Program-made: the position numbers and the translations under genes
Origin: Mantis religiosa
Taxonomy: Eukaryota; Arthropoda; Insecta; Mantodea; Mantidae
Length of the DNA: 64,000 bases
Assembly: GCA_030765055.1 (NCBI GenBank)
Contig: CM060950.1
Coordinates: forward strand, 463,247,689 to 463,311,688
Direction of reading: 5' to 3'
Notes under the pieces: generated by a model
The model's database searches: none
What the model was told of the DNA's origin: nothing
The model's input: only the letters and a program-made list of their open reading frames with translations
Part shown: positions 22,120-32,351 of the stretch, one piece after another
How positions within the stretch are numbered: position 1 is the first letter of the stretch
Layout of the letters: each line of letters opens with the position of its first letter

Positions 22120-22349
22120 CTTAAGCATAACACACAGATAATTTAAAATTATAAATTCATAATATTTTGGAATAACACTTGATTTGATTTTAAAACTTAG
22201 CTTGTTTCAGTGTGGAGAAATTTACAATAACCAAAGAAAAACATAACGAATAGAAAATAATACAATATGCAATATTCTGGCTCACAACTAGGTATGAAAA
22301 TGCATATCAACAGCAAAGAGGATAAATATAGTTATGACAGAACGAATTA
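22120..22349. other. Intron, no feature
   Basis: Intron sequence between exon 7 and a PLE relic. No motif seen apart from the splice acceptor of exon 7 at 22120-22130. Confidence 0.3.
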
Positions 22350-23000
<651 letters not shown>

Positions 23001-23036
23001 ATGTTATTATACTTAATAAACTTTCACGGCTTCACA

Positions 23037-23175
23037 GGTGATCAGCCATGTCAGGTTTATATAGTTCAAGCTTTTGGCCCTTTTAGACTCCATGTAGACT
23101 CCAGATCCTGAAGAAGGCCATGGAGTCTACAATGGGCGAAATTTCGACCTTTATAAACCTTACATGGCTTATCAC
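23037..23175. repeat. Short palindromic segment with hammerhead-like core
   Basis: Arms GTGATCAGCCATGTCAGG (23037-) and CCTTACATGGCTTATCAC (ending about 23175) are inverted repeats with few mismatches. Between them lies CTGAAGA (23108-23114), a GCCAT/ATGGGC near-stem, and GAAA (23138-23141), the conserved boxes of a hammerhead ribozyme. This may be the end of a PLE or related retroelement. Confidence 0.4.
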
Positions 23176-23334
23176 ACGCGAAGCCTTGATTAGTAATGCT
23201 CGCCATGAAAGCTTCAAGTCTTACATTAATAATCTTTAATATAAAGTTGAGTCAAACTGGTACTTTTTGTTAGGACCTTTCTAATAGTTTCAGCTAATGT
23301 CCTTGGATGCGATTGGAGTGTTTTCCTTTTTTTT

Positions 23335-23570
23335 CTTCTTTTACCCATATCTTTTAACATTAAGTCATATCGGACAATGATTGAGGGAAATTATGCTCAA
23401 ATAAGTCTGGGGTCCACATAGCTTATAGTTACACGACATTTGTCTTTCAGGATAAGGGAAAACCTCGGCGGAAACCTTATCCAGGTAGCTCACCGTGACA
23501 GAGATTTGAACACGGCACCTCTTGAATGTGAGCCAGACACACTACCATCCACGCCACAGAGGCAGGCCGA
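23335..23570 (-). mobile_element. SINE-A copy
   Basis: Reverse-oriented copy with the end motif AACATTAAGTCATATCGGA, the CAGGATAAGGGAAAACCTC body and a B box complement (GAGATTTGAACACGG). The head at 23540-23570 (ACACACTACCATCCACGCC) corresponds to the A-box region. Confidence 0.8.
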
Positions 23571-23579
23571 TAGGGGTTC

Positions 23580-24130
23580 TCTGTTGGTATTTTGAAGAAC
23601 TTGAAGTTTGGGTTCTCTTCAAAGGTAGTGACAAACTTGAACAGTTTTCCTTCTTATTTCTTTATGAATATCTTTTCCCACGTGGTTAATACACTTCCAT
23701 GATATATGATGCATATGTATATAAGGGCACTCAACTGCAGGTGTTATCAGCGCCCTTTGAAAAACTCTTCATGGCAAAAGCCAGATATAAAGTGTACTAT
23801 AAATAAAACTGGGAGTAAAGTTACAAATAAAGTACATGTACACAATTAAGGCAAATGTCGCACAAAAAGAAAAAAAAACAGTATCTTGCCAAAGGGCATA
23901 AAAACCCCGTTCTCTTCACTATAAACGCACTTGGACCCTGAACACCTGTTAATAAGTGGATTTCTTGTTCTATGTTGTGATTATCATTCCAAAATTGGTA
24001 CACTACAACTGATTTGTCTATTTCTTTGTTCTTTATGTTCCTAAAATGCTCTTTATGCCTAACGTTCATATTCCATTTAGTTTTCCCAATGTAAGATTTG
24101 TTACAGCCTTTGCAGTTTATCTTGTATGCA
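23580..24130 (-). pseudogene. Penelope-like GIY-YIG domain, minus strand, interrupted
   Basis: From 24130 downward the minus strand reads YKINCKGCNKSYIGKTKWN, then RHKEHFRNIKNKEIDKSVVV and FWNDNHNIEQEIHLL. An unrelated insertion (about 23705-23930) interrupts it, and the nuclease resumes with a TTWEKIF-like block at 23580-23700. It faces a plus-strand PLE beginning at about 24150, so the two together form an inverted pair like that at 26.3-28.3 kb. Confidence 0.75.
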
Positions 24131-24149
24131 TATGGCCAATAGTAAATTT

Positions 24150-25217
24150 GAAATAGGTGGATGATGCATTAAGACAATTTAATTTACAGAATCCTCAATA
24201 AAATTTTCCAGAGAAAAATAGGCAAAGTATGAAATCCTTTTCTTAGACCTGAAACTAAACATAAAACATACGAAATTACAATTTGGCATATATATGAAAG
24301 AAACACACGGAAGTCGTAATAAAATCAGAAGGAGATAACCCAAGACAACAGAAGCATGCTGTAATCACCAGCTTAACTTCCAAACTGGTTAGTGTCACCT
24401 TAAACAGGATGGAATATTTCAAAGAGTAAAATAATACATTCACATTGCAGAAAACAATGGAGTCAGTGTTGACTAGATCAAAAATAACATTGATAAATTC
24501 AAAAGATAACAGAGATGCAAACAAATAACTACTCTCTCCCCAAATCAGTAATAAAACTTAATACAACAAATATACTTACCTTCCCAGAGCTACATACATT
24601 TTCCAAAAGGTCTTCAAAGAACACAACATTACTTTGGTCTCACAGATGAAATTCAGTGTACAACATACCCTTTGACATCACATAATACAAAGGAGAAACC
24701 CACAAACAAAAAATCAAATGTGTATCAGATAAACTGCAAAAGTTGTGACAACTTTTATATTGAAAAAAAACTGAAAGAAATTTGAACTTTAGGCTTAAAG
24801 AGACTTTTAGGAGCATCAAGAACAAAGAAATGGAAAAATCTGCAGTAGCGTACTTTTTCTGGAATGATAATCTCGATATAAAGCAACAAATCCACATATT
24901 AAAATGTGTTCAATGTCCAACGGCATTAACCATGTGGAAAGAGATACTCATTAAGAAATATGAAGGAAAACAGTTTAATTTCAACACCACATTTAAAGAG
25001 AATCTGAAATTTAAGTCCATCAAGATACCCCAAAGACGTCCCCATCACCTCCAAGGAGTTATCCAAATAAAAATTGAACAGTCAACATTAGCTACCGATG
25101 TTGGGAAGGTCCTAACAAAACGTGTTCTAGGTGAACACTAGCAATACATGGAGCACTGAGTACTAGTTTTACTCGAAATTATATTAATTTTGTGCTTCAT
25201 TGTAACATAGTCTTTAC
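24150..25217 (+). mobile_element. Penelope-like element (family beta), copy in unit A
   Basis: It begins with RT tail codons (FLDLKLNIKHTKLQFGIYMKE region, 24230-24300). It passes a decayed GIY-YIG start (SDKLQKL-QLLY, 24725-24770). An open frame at 24782-25141 then contains the nuclease C-terminal half: RSIKNKEMEKSAVAYFFWND, LKCVQCPTALTMWKEILIKK, and the C-terminus to ...VLTKRVLGEH. The 3' end CTAGCAATACATGGAGCAC...TAGTCTTTACTCAT at about 25130-25217 is the family terminus. The GIY half has stops, so it is inactive. The left boundary of duplication unit A falls within this element. Confidence 0.8.
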
Positions 25218-26240
25218 TCATAGGAAAATTAATTATGTTTATTTGGATTGGAAACTTTACAGTTTAGTGGTAAAATTTTTCAACAAACTTCTGGTTTATC
25301 AATGGGTAATCCAGTTTCTCATTTTCTTGCTGATCTTTCAATGAGGTTTTTTGAAATGCAAGTCACTGAAGTATTCTCTATAATTTTTAAAACTTTGTAT
25401 AGATACCTGGATGACATTTTTGCTATTGAAAGGTAGAGTCAGACTGAAAAATTCAATACCATAGCAAGGATTTGAAACGTGGATCTTCTGGTCTCCATCC
25501 AACCCCTCTTACCATTTAGCTACTATGGCCAACATGTTGATATAACACTAACTTCGAATGTCTGACTCTACTCTTCAGTCTGACTCTACCTTTCCATACT
25601 TTAGCCTACACACGGCCAGTGTGAAAGAACAACTTCCATTAATTGACCTAATAGTGGTTAGCTATAAAGCCCGGGCCTTAAAGTATTTACACATTGTAAG
25701 TCGCCATTAAGGTAGTTGTCTCATGTGGTTATGAGAACTCCTAAATGGTTTACTGAGAAAAATATGAGTCAGTTGGAGAATTTAAGGTCAAATTGGCACG
25801 TTGGCCATTGTAACTCAATGGTTAGGAAGGCTAGACGAAGACTAGAAGATCCGTGGTTCAAATAATAGCTATGGCATTGAATTTTTCTGTCTGACTCTAC
25901 ATTTCCATACTATCCTATATATGCCTGATTTTTCCTCTGGTGGGATCGTGTTTTTTAAGGTATTATTTAACAAGTTTTAAAAGGTATGACTCAATTTTAG
26001 TCTTTATGAATTTAAATGGATCCACAGATTTCACGATATGGGAGAAAATATTTATTTTTAAGAACAGAGGCCATGTAATGAATTTTGCAGTACTGTCCAC
26101 TGATTCTCTCAACAAAATTGTTTTATTTCCGGTAGATGGGAATACAATAGCAAATAATTCATCACCTAGCAGCAATAGCTTTAACAACATAAAGTCTACA
26201 ATGAAGCTGAAAATGCTACTGTTTGATTGTTAAATATGTC
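25218..26240 (+). pseudogene. Penelope-like element (family gamma): RT core and nuclease tail, split by SINE-B
   Basis: Bases 25218-25436 encode an RT palm part, QQTSGLSMGNPVSHFLADLS (motif B region) and RYLDDIFAIER with the catalytic YxDD. A SINE-B cluster (25433-25910) replaces the middle, and 25911-26232 encodes the C-terminus: STDFTIWEKIFIFKNRGHV, FPVDGN, ending FDC. The family beta PLE ends immediately before it (25217), which suggests that beta jumped into gamma. No complete ORF remains. Confidence 0.75.
25433..25910. mobile_element. SINE-B cluster nested in PLE gamma
   Basis: A reverse-oriented SINE-B (25433-25640) carries, on the complement, the A box TAGCTAAATGGTAAGAG and the B box ACGTTTCAAATCC. 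A second, plus-oriented part (about 25640-25910) has TGTAACTCAATGGTTAGGA and CGTGGTTCAAATAA. It is flanked by GACTCTAC-type ends. The same arrangement occurs in unit B at 40690-41140, so the insertions predate the duplication. Confidence 0.7.
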
Positions 26241-26386
26241 ATTATGACTGAATTCATATTTTCAAAAAGATAAGCGAAGTTAATGTAAAAAACTGAAGCT
26301 GCTGACAGTGAAGTAAACTAGGTTATTAATAATAACTAAACACTAGTAACACGACTTCACTTATCTGATTTAAATCCGGGGACCGG

Positions 26387-26416
26387 TTTCAAAGCAAACA
26401 TCTGCTTTATCCTCAG
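26387..26416 (-). ncRNA. Hammerhead-ribozyme-like core, left arm of PLE
   Basis: The minus strand reads CTGAGGA, a 6-bp stem AAAGCA/TGCTTT with a six-base loop, then GAAA and CCGGTC. These match the CUGANGA, helix II, GAAA and NUH (GUC) elements of a hammerhead. Helix I is poor (about two pairs) and helix III would be very short, so self-cleavage is uncertain. Confidence 0.4.
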
Positions 26417-26492
26417 CCACTCAGCTTGACACTCACACACTTACTGACTGACTGACCTTGACCGCTACCGGAGTGGAAGAATAGCTCCTTAT

Positions 26493-26909
26493 TTAACTGC
26501 CATCTACCGGGGATAACACAAACTTATTAATAATGTGTATTGGAGGGATATCAAAATTCATTATGCGATCCTTATTTTTCAAAATAAATATCTTCTCCCA
26601 AACCATTAAATCTATCGGTTCCTTCAATTGTTTCAATAATTTAACTTCTGGATTTACTTCATGATTATACGACCAAAAATAATCAGCCACTGCCAATTTC
26701 TCGGTCTGTCTATATTTAATATTTCTAAAATGTTCTTTCGCTCTGGTTGCTAAATTATGCTTGGTTCTGCCAATATAGATCTTGTCACATTCTAAACAGT
26801 TAACTTGATAAGTACCAGATTTTTTGTTGTCTGAAATTTTGTCTTTTTTAGAAAACTGTAGCAAATTCTTTAAACTGTAATTATTATGAGGTGCTAGTAT
26901 TATACCCAT
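26493..26909 (-). pseudogene. PLE GIY-YIG endonuclease, left inverted arm
   Basis: A 138-codon open frame contains NYSLKNLLQFSKKDKISDNK, then GTYQVNCLECDKIYIGRTK. In this arm the first GIY is changed to GTY. The HFRNIKYRQTEK, FWSYNHEVNPEVK and VWEKIFILK blocks follow, ending SPVDGS. It is the mirror copy of the domain at 27353-28108 and has fewer intact key residues. Confidence 0.8.
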
Positions 26910-27124
26910 TTCTTTGTAAATTTTTTGGAACTTTTTATTTGCTCATGGATGATAAGTAAATTTTTTGAAAATATAATCCTTTTTTACTTTTTTAAGAGTG
27001 GAAACATCATTAACATTTTTTTGATATTTAAATATTTCCATTCTTCTGATTATAAAATCTTTATTAAAGCCGTTAATTAAAGCAGTGCCCTTTCACCCTT
27101 TCACCCTTTCTTGCTGATCTATTT

Positions 27125-28108
27125 ATGAGTTTTTTTGAAATAGAAGTCACTAAAGCTTTTCCTTCAATTTTTAAAATATGGTATAGATACGTAGATGACA
27201 TTTTTGCCATAGTTCCTGAGAGATATATAGATGAGGCTTCAAATATTCTAAATTCACAGGATAAAGCTATCAAGTTCACAATAGAAATTGAAAACAATGG
27301 CTACATCCCCTTTCTAGATCTAAAAATAATGAAAAATAACAATAATTAAGTTTTGGCATCTATAGAAGGTCAACACACACGGATAATTATATCAAAAACA
27401 AGTTTTAACCCTATATCACACAAATTTGCTGTTTTTAATAGTTTGATTTACAGATTGATAAACATACCTCTAAATGAAGAAGAATTTAATGCGAAATATA
27501 AACATATTATAAACACTGCTTTAATTAATGGCTTTAATAAAGATTTTATAATCAGAAGAATGGAAAAATTTAAATATCAAAAAAATGTTAATGATGTTTC
27601 CACTCTTAAAAAAGTAAAAAAGGATTATATTTTCAAAAAATTTACTTATCATCCATGGGCAAATAAAAAGTTCCAAAAAATGTTCAAAGAAGTGGGTATA
27701 AAACTACCACCTCATAATAATTATAGTATAAAGAATTTGCTACAGTTTTCTAAAAAAGACAAAATTTCAGACAACAAAAAATCTGGTATTTATCAAGTTA
27801 ACTGTTTAGAATGCGACAAGATCTATATTGGCAGAACCAAGCGTAATTTAGAAACCAGAGCGAAAGGACATTTTAGAAATATTAAATATAGACAGACCGA
27901 GAAATCGGCAGTGGCTGATCATTTTTGGTCATATAATCATGAAGTAAATCCAGAAGTTAAATTATTGAAGCAATTGAAGGAACCGATAGATTTAATGGTT
28001 TGGGAGAAGATATTTATTTTGAAAAATAAGGATCGCGTAATGAATTTTGATATCCCTCCAATACACATTATTAATAAGTTTGTGTTGTCCCCGGTAGATG
28101 GCAGTTAA
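27125..28108 (+). pseudogene. PLE RT C-terminus and GIY-YIG endonuclease, right arm
   Basis: The RT part (27125-27349) has FLADLFMSFFEIEVTKAF just upstream and RYVDDIFAIVPERY with the catalytic YVDD, ending GYIPFLDLKIMK before a TAA at 27347-27349. After this stop a long open frame (from 27353) continues with TSFNPISHKFAVFNSL, YHPWANKKFQ, and a complete-looking GIY-YIG nuclease. The nuclease has GIYQVNCLECDKIYIGRTKR (GIY, CxxC, YIG), the RNLETRAKGHFR helix Arg, SAVADHFWSYNHE, and VWEKIFILKNKDRVMNF. The N-terminal RT is missing (5' truncation at about 27095). This is the best preserved PLE nuclease in the window. Confidence 0.85.
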
Positions 28109-28184
28109 ATAAGGAGCTATTCTTCCACTCCGGTAGTGGTCAAGGTCAGTCAGTCAGTAAGTAGGTGAGTGTCAAGCTGAGTGG

Positions 28185-28214
28185 CTGAGGATAAAGCAGA
28201 TGTTTGCTTTGAAA
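28185..28214 (+). ncRNA. Hammerhead-ribozyme-like core, right arm of PLE
   Basis: CTGAGGA (28185-28191), the stem AAAGCA/TGCTTT, and GAAA (28211-28214) followed by CCGGTC. It is identical in core to the inverted copy at 26387-26416. It lies about 75 bp after the nuclease stop codon, in the PLE 3' region where hammerhead motifs are known in other PLEs. Helix I is weak. Confidence 0.45.
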
Positions 28215-28283
28215 CCGGTCCCCGGATTTAAATAAGATAAGTAAGTTGTGTTACTAGTGTTTAGTTATTATTAATAAGCGAAG

Positions 28284-29018
28284 TTGTGTCACAAACTAGT
28301 TAATGTATTATAATACATTTACTCATTCAGAGATTTGAATATCTTGATCCTACCAAGTTTCTATATAAACAGTTATTAATTTACATGAAGACTATGAACT
28401 GTGAACTATGTCACAAATGCTAAATTACACACCCACAACACAGATAATAAAGACCAATTACACACCAATATTCATAAAACAAAACTATTTGAGACTTCTG
28501 TCAAATACATGGTTTTAAAATTATACAACCACTTGCCAAATCACTTAAAAAACATACCGTCTATAAATAAGTTTAAGGCAGAGCTATATAATTTCTTTAA
28601 AAAACAGTCAGTTTTACTCAGTAAATGATTACTTAGAATATAATTCATGTAAAATATAAATTTGTCAGCTTTTTGCACATAATTATATTAATGTATTCTA
28701 TTTCTATTCTTGTTTCATGTGTCCAAAATTGGAAAACTCATCAATGAAGAACTTTAGCTGGCCAAAGCATTAATATTAAGTGTAATACTAGTGTCAGTAT
28801 CTGCATAAATATTCATAACTAAGTTGACCTGTTATTGTTCTCCAGCCTTTTAATGTTTTCAAGTATGAATAGTAATTTGTGTAAATTATCTTTAAACCTT
28901 CGATTGTAAATATCTTGTAAATGAATTGTAAATATTGTAAAATACTGTAACTATATTGGTGATGCCTGTAAATCTGTATGAATTCCTGTGGCTAGTAAAC
29001 CTGTATTGTATTCTATAG
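28284..29018 (+). pseudogene. CR1/Jockey-like LINE 3' end, copy in unit A
   Basis: The end of a LINE ORF2 is recognisable at 28401-28628: HNTDNKDQLHTN, then VLKLYNHLPNHLKNIPSI, NKFKAELYNFF. It matches the C-terminal Y-N-T-R...L-Y-N-x-L-P-x-x-I-K motif. The 3' region ends in TGTATTGTATTCTATAGG, a short-repeat tail. In unit B only the first part (41507-41738) remains, because the stretch from 28506 on is missing there. Confidence 0.7.
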
Positions 29019-29470
29019 GGTGTAACAGAAGGGTATGTCAAAACTTTGAGAAAATATGTCTTGCATATAGAAGATAAAAAAGTGTTATATGAACATAGAT
29101 CTGGAAATTGTTTCCATGGCAGAGCTCCTTTTCTACAAGTCTGCTCACATGGTGAGATGTGTACGTGTACTTTGGCCATAACCACACAACAGACAGTGGT
29201 TTAACTACACTTTTACATCTGGTTAAACTGGGTAAGGTTGATGCATTTCACCATTATCATTGTGCAACAGTTTTATTAAAGTTGTCTCCAAGTTAATCAA
29301 TTCATAGATCTTTCCTTATGGGAAAAACATCTTTGACAAATATATTTGGCCATCTACCGACGACAAGGAGAAGGAGCATAACACTATAATTGACGACTCA
29401 CCAGTTTACCAGCTAGGCTGACAATGTAAACGTTATGTGACAATAAAGATTCTATTCTATTCTATTCTAC
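29019..29470 (+). repeat. LINE/transposon remnants ending in an ATTCT repeat tail
   Basis: The segment 29019-29250 (GGGTGTAACAGAAGGGTATG) looks like the end of an unclassified DNA transposon. 29300-29466 ends in AATAAAGATTCTATTCTATT, the simple-repeat 3' tail characteristic of CR1-like LINEs. The whole stretch is absent from unit B. Confidence 0.45.
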
Positions 29471-29484
29471 TAGTCATGACTCAA

Positions 29485-29512
29485 CTGATGATGGGAGCAA
29501 CAGTTCTTGAAA
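29485..29512 (+). ncRNA. Hammerhead-like core, weak
   Basis: CTGATGA then a wobble-rich stem (GGAGC with GTTCT) and GAAA. It has the same box order as the PLE motifs but no supporting PLE coding sequence next to it. It could be chance. Confidence 0.2.
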
Positions 29513-29562
29513 CATGTGTTGTGAAAAACAGTGTGAGTGAAGCAATGTGTCAATATCTTCTC

Positions 29563-30217
29563 GATTCACTTTTATTTTAATTAAATGTCAATTTGCCAAA
29601 CAGATGCCAATAAGTACAAGTTTAAGAATCCAAAGAATATCAAAAACTGCACTTCAGTTTGAAAGCAAAACATGGATATTAAACATTAGCAAACAAAAAC
29701 AGTTGGAAGCACCTCAAATGTGTCTTTTATGAGGCACCGGTTTCTCAAAATATGACAAGATAATAAATTATTACATTGGGAAAAAGTGAAATATTAACAA
29801 CAAGGTGCAAAAAATGAAACATTATTAATGAGAATGGCTCCAAAACATTGCGTGAGTAGGTCCTAACAGATTTGTTAAATTGTTCAGGGGTTAGAACCTA
29901 TGTGGGAAAAGAGACAATACCAAAAGGAACAGCAAGTAATCTGAGATTAAGAAACCACAAATGTTCTTGATGATGGCAATACTGCCAAGAAAAACACTGG
30001 GCAAATTAGACTGCAAACAGGCCTTTACTTCCTCTACAAACATCAGCACTGCACATAGTAGCTTCTTGTACATACTGGAGTGGACTTCATTGTGAAACTG
30101 AGCCACACTTAAAAAAAACCGTTAAACCCAGCTACCTTTCATAATCTAAGTTTTATTTCATTGCATTTTGAGAGTTACAACACATTTTATAATTAAACAT
30201 TAAGCTGTCTCCCTTAC
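29563..30217. other. Intron sequence shared with unit B
   Basis: Collinear with 41742-42394. No gene is visible. The two copies are close to identical with scattered changes. Confidence 0.4.
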
Positions 30218-30353
30218 CAAAGGTCTTGCTGACTGGATCCCACTTCCATAATGAATGGAAGGGTAGTCATATCGCATAGGCCTGTCAAGACTATACCTTG
30301 GCATGCGTACAGTTGGATCTGCATAGCCAAGGTCCTGCTGCAGCATGTACCAC
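30218..30353 (-). CDS. Exon 6 of the host gene (third exon of cassette, unit A)
   Basis: This is a 136-nt minus-strand exon with acceptor TTGTTTAAG at 30354 and donor CCTTTG|GTAAGG at 30217. It is entered in phase 2 (one base completes the Arg codon begun in exon 5) and left in phase 0. It reads WYMLQQDLGYADPTVRMP, then RYSLDRPMRYDYPS, ending IQSARPL: rich in Arg, Tyr and Pro, with no known domain. Its twin in unit B is 42395-42530, same length, 8 base differences and 6 residue differences with no indel or stop. Preserved length and frame in both copies argue that both are still used. Confidence 0.75.
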
Positions 30354-30689
30354 CTTAAACAAGAACACAATTACAATAATTTTCAACCTTACATAGAAGT
30401 CATTAAAAGCATGTTAAATATTAGTTTTGAGCATTCAGAATTAGCCTTAGCCACTGTTCTAAATCTCTCTCTATTTAGGAGGCCTTAAAATACTTTTGTC
30501 CAGATAAACTTCCATATGGAACTTCTACAGTATTTCCACTACTTCCTTCTGGTTAATGGTAGGGAAATTAAAACTTACTAACCTACTTATTTTAGGCTAC
30601 ATGAAAGAGGATGGAAAATGTGTCACATTCATATGACTTTTTCTTCCCTAAACTGTTCTCATAAAAAAAATTTAATTAGAGAATTTAAT

Positions 30690-30815
30690 GTCATGGCAGC
30701 ACGTTGGCCATGGTAACAAAATGGTCAAAGAGCGATTGGACGGAAGCTGGGAGATCTGGGGTTCAAATCTCAACCATGGCACTGAATTTTTCAGTTTGAC
30801 TCTATCTGTTCTTAA
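30690..30815 (+). mobile_element. SINE-B copy in unit A
   Basis: Head ACGTTGGCCATGGTAAC, decayed A box, B box CTGGGGTTCAAATCTC, and end TTTCAGTTTGACTCTATC. A matching copy is at 42870-42995, so it predates the duplication. Confidence 0.75.
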
Positions 30816-32060
30816 AAAGGTTATTCATTCATTTTAAATCAGGTAACCATTTATAGAAACAGTTTATTATACATTTTGTTGTAGAGACAAAGTGGTTATT
30901 GATAGTCAGATATATAAAAATGAATTTCTATATAACAACCTTGAAATTCCATGCTGTTTTCCTAAAATGGTAAGAAAAATATGAATATGCCAGCACTTCA
31001 AAAAACAAAAATGTTTGTGCAGTTCAAAGTAATAACAACAGATCTCGAAAATAGCTGAAGCCACAAAAGAAATTGTAATAAACTGCATGTTTAGAAGAGA
31101 AGTATATCTTTCGTTAGTAAGTTCTTTTTTCTATCCCTTATAGCTCTACAAGTTATACAAACTGGTACAAAATTTATTCCTATTGCACAGCACTTCACAG
31201 ACAGTTTCTATAAATGCATTTCATTTGTCATATAAAGATTTAAATATATGGTATCTTAATCAAAATTTCAAGAAAATTAAATATTATTTTCCTGTAAGAG
31301 GGTACCATTTGTTGCCAAATTATAGCGAATTTGGGTTTATAAAGAAGCTCTAAAATGTCATGATAGAACATTTGTATATATACAATATATATAATGTTTA
31401 TCGGTGGTGATTTTTCACAAATGCAGTATAGCACGATAAAGCGCGAAATTAAAGATCTTCCCAAGTAATTATTTTTCCCCAATGCTCATTAACTGAAGAG
31501 TCTGTGGAACCTTTGCATGTTTACAAACATGTAAAGTAAGTGACCACTCTTCTGGAATGTGGAAACCAAACCTTGCCACTAAATTAGCTTATTGTTCCAA
31601 GATTGCTCAAAATAGATATGTTTGTAAATGAAGCAAATTCAGTTGTTTCACAAAAGAAACCCATCTTACCAAGCCTAATGACTGTCATAAATCTATCTTC
31701 ACAACCCAGTTAACAGAAATGTTCAATCCTTGTCTCTTAAAACCAATTGCAACCCTAACTTTAAGGAAGTGATAAAGACATGTTAATTCCAGTTGGACTT
31801 CTTAGTTGCCAATGTTCCGATTTTCAATGTTCTGTTCGCTTTTACACACCACTTTCAGTAATTTTATATATAGGTCACGTCAGTAAGTGCGAAGAAGGTG
31901 AGAGCAAAATTACCAAACAGCGTGCAGAGGTGGAAAATGTGACAAATGTCTTTCTCTAAGATGTTGGTAAGCTTTTTAATCCTGTCACTGCTGGCAGAGT
32001 AATTTCAATATATTATACGAATTTAAGTGAAAGTAAAATAAAGATCTCATTTTTCTGTGA
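30816..32060. other. Intron sequence shared with unit B
   Basis: No gene seen. Bases 31152-31329 are absent from unit B. The rest matches 42996-44055. Confidence 0.4.
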
Positions 32061-32068
32061 TGTTAAAA

Positions 32069-32351
32069 TGCATAGTTTTTTTTGAGAAATAGGAATATTT
32101 TGCATTCACAATTGATACAAACAATGCAGAATAATAAAGATGCAGACTGCCTGCAAGTGCTGTGGCTATTAATTTTGCCAGAGTTTGCCCAAGCAGCTAT
32201 GCAATGTATTTGGGATCCTGACAACAGCGTAGATGCAGAAATATATTTCAGTAAATACAATTTCATTGTGAATGACAGGAGGACTCAAATGATAGAATAT
32301 AATGTTAAACTATGTTTAATGTTTTCATTCAACAGGATTACTGAATCATAA
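32069..32351 (+). pseudogene. hAT-superfamily transposase C-terminal (dimerisation) fragment
   Basis: The frame carries CLQVLWLLILPEF, then DPDNSVDAEIYFSKYNFIVN and DRRTQM. This matches the conserved S-V-D-A-E-R-x-F-S...I-L-S-D-R-R block of the hAT dimerisation domain. Only this last part remains. The unit B twin is at 44061-44354. Confidence 0.65.

Larger units (their letters stand above)
26283..28283 (+). mobile_element. Penelope-like element with long inverted arms, inserted only in unit A
   Basis: An insertion of about 2.0 kb is absent from the matching site in unit B (41505-41515). It is flanked by ATAAGCGAAGTT on both sides, a 12-bp target duplication. The two arms, 26330-27086 and 27513-28268, are inverted repeats of about 756 bp that each carry the nuclease and 3' end. 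The spacer holds part of the RT. This is the architecture of PLEs with inverted terminal repeats. It is the only PLE here whose insertion point can be read directly from an empty site. Confidence 0.85.
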
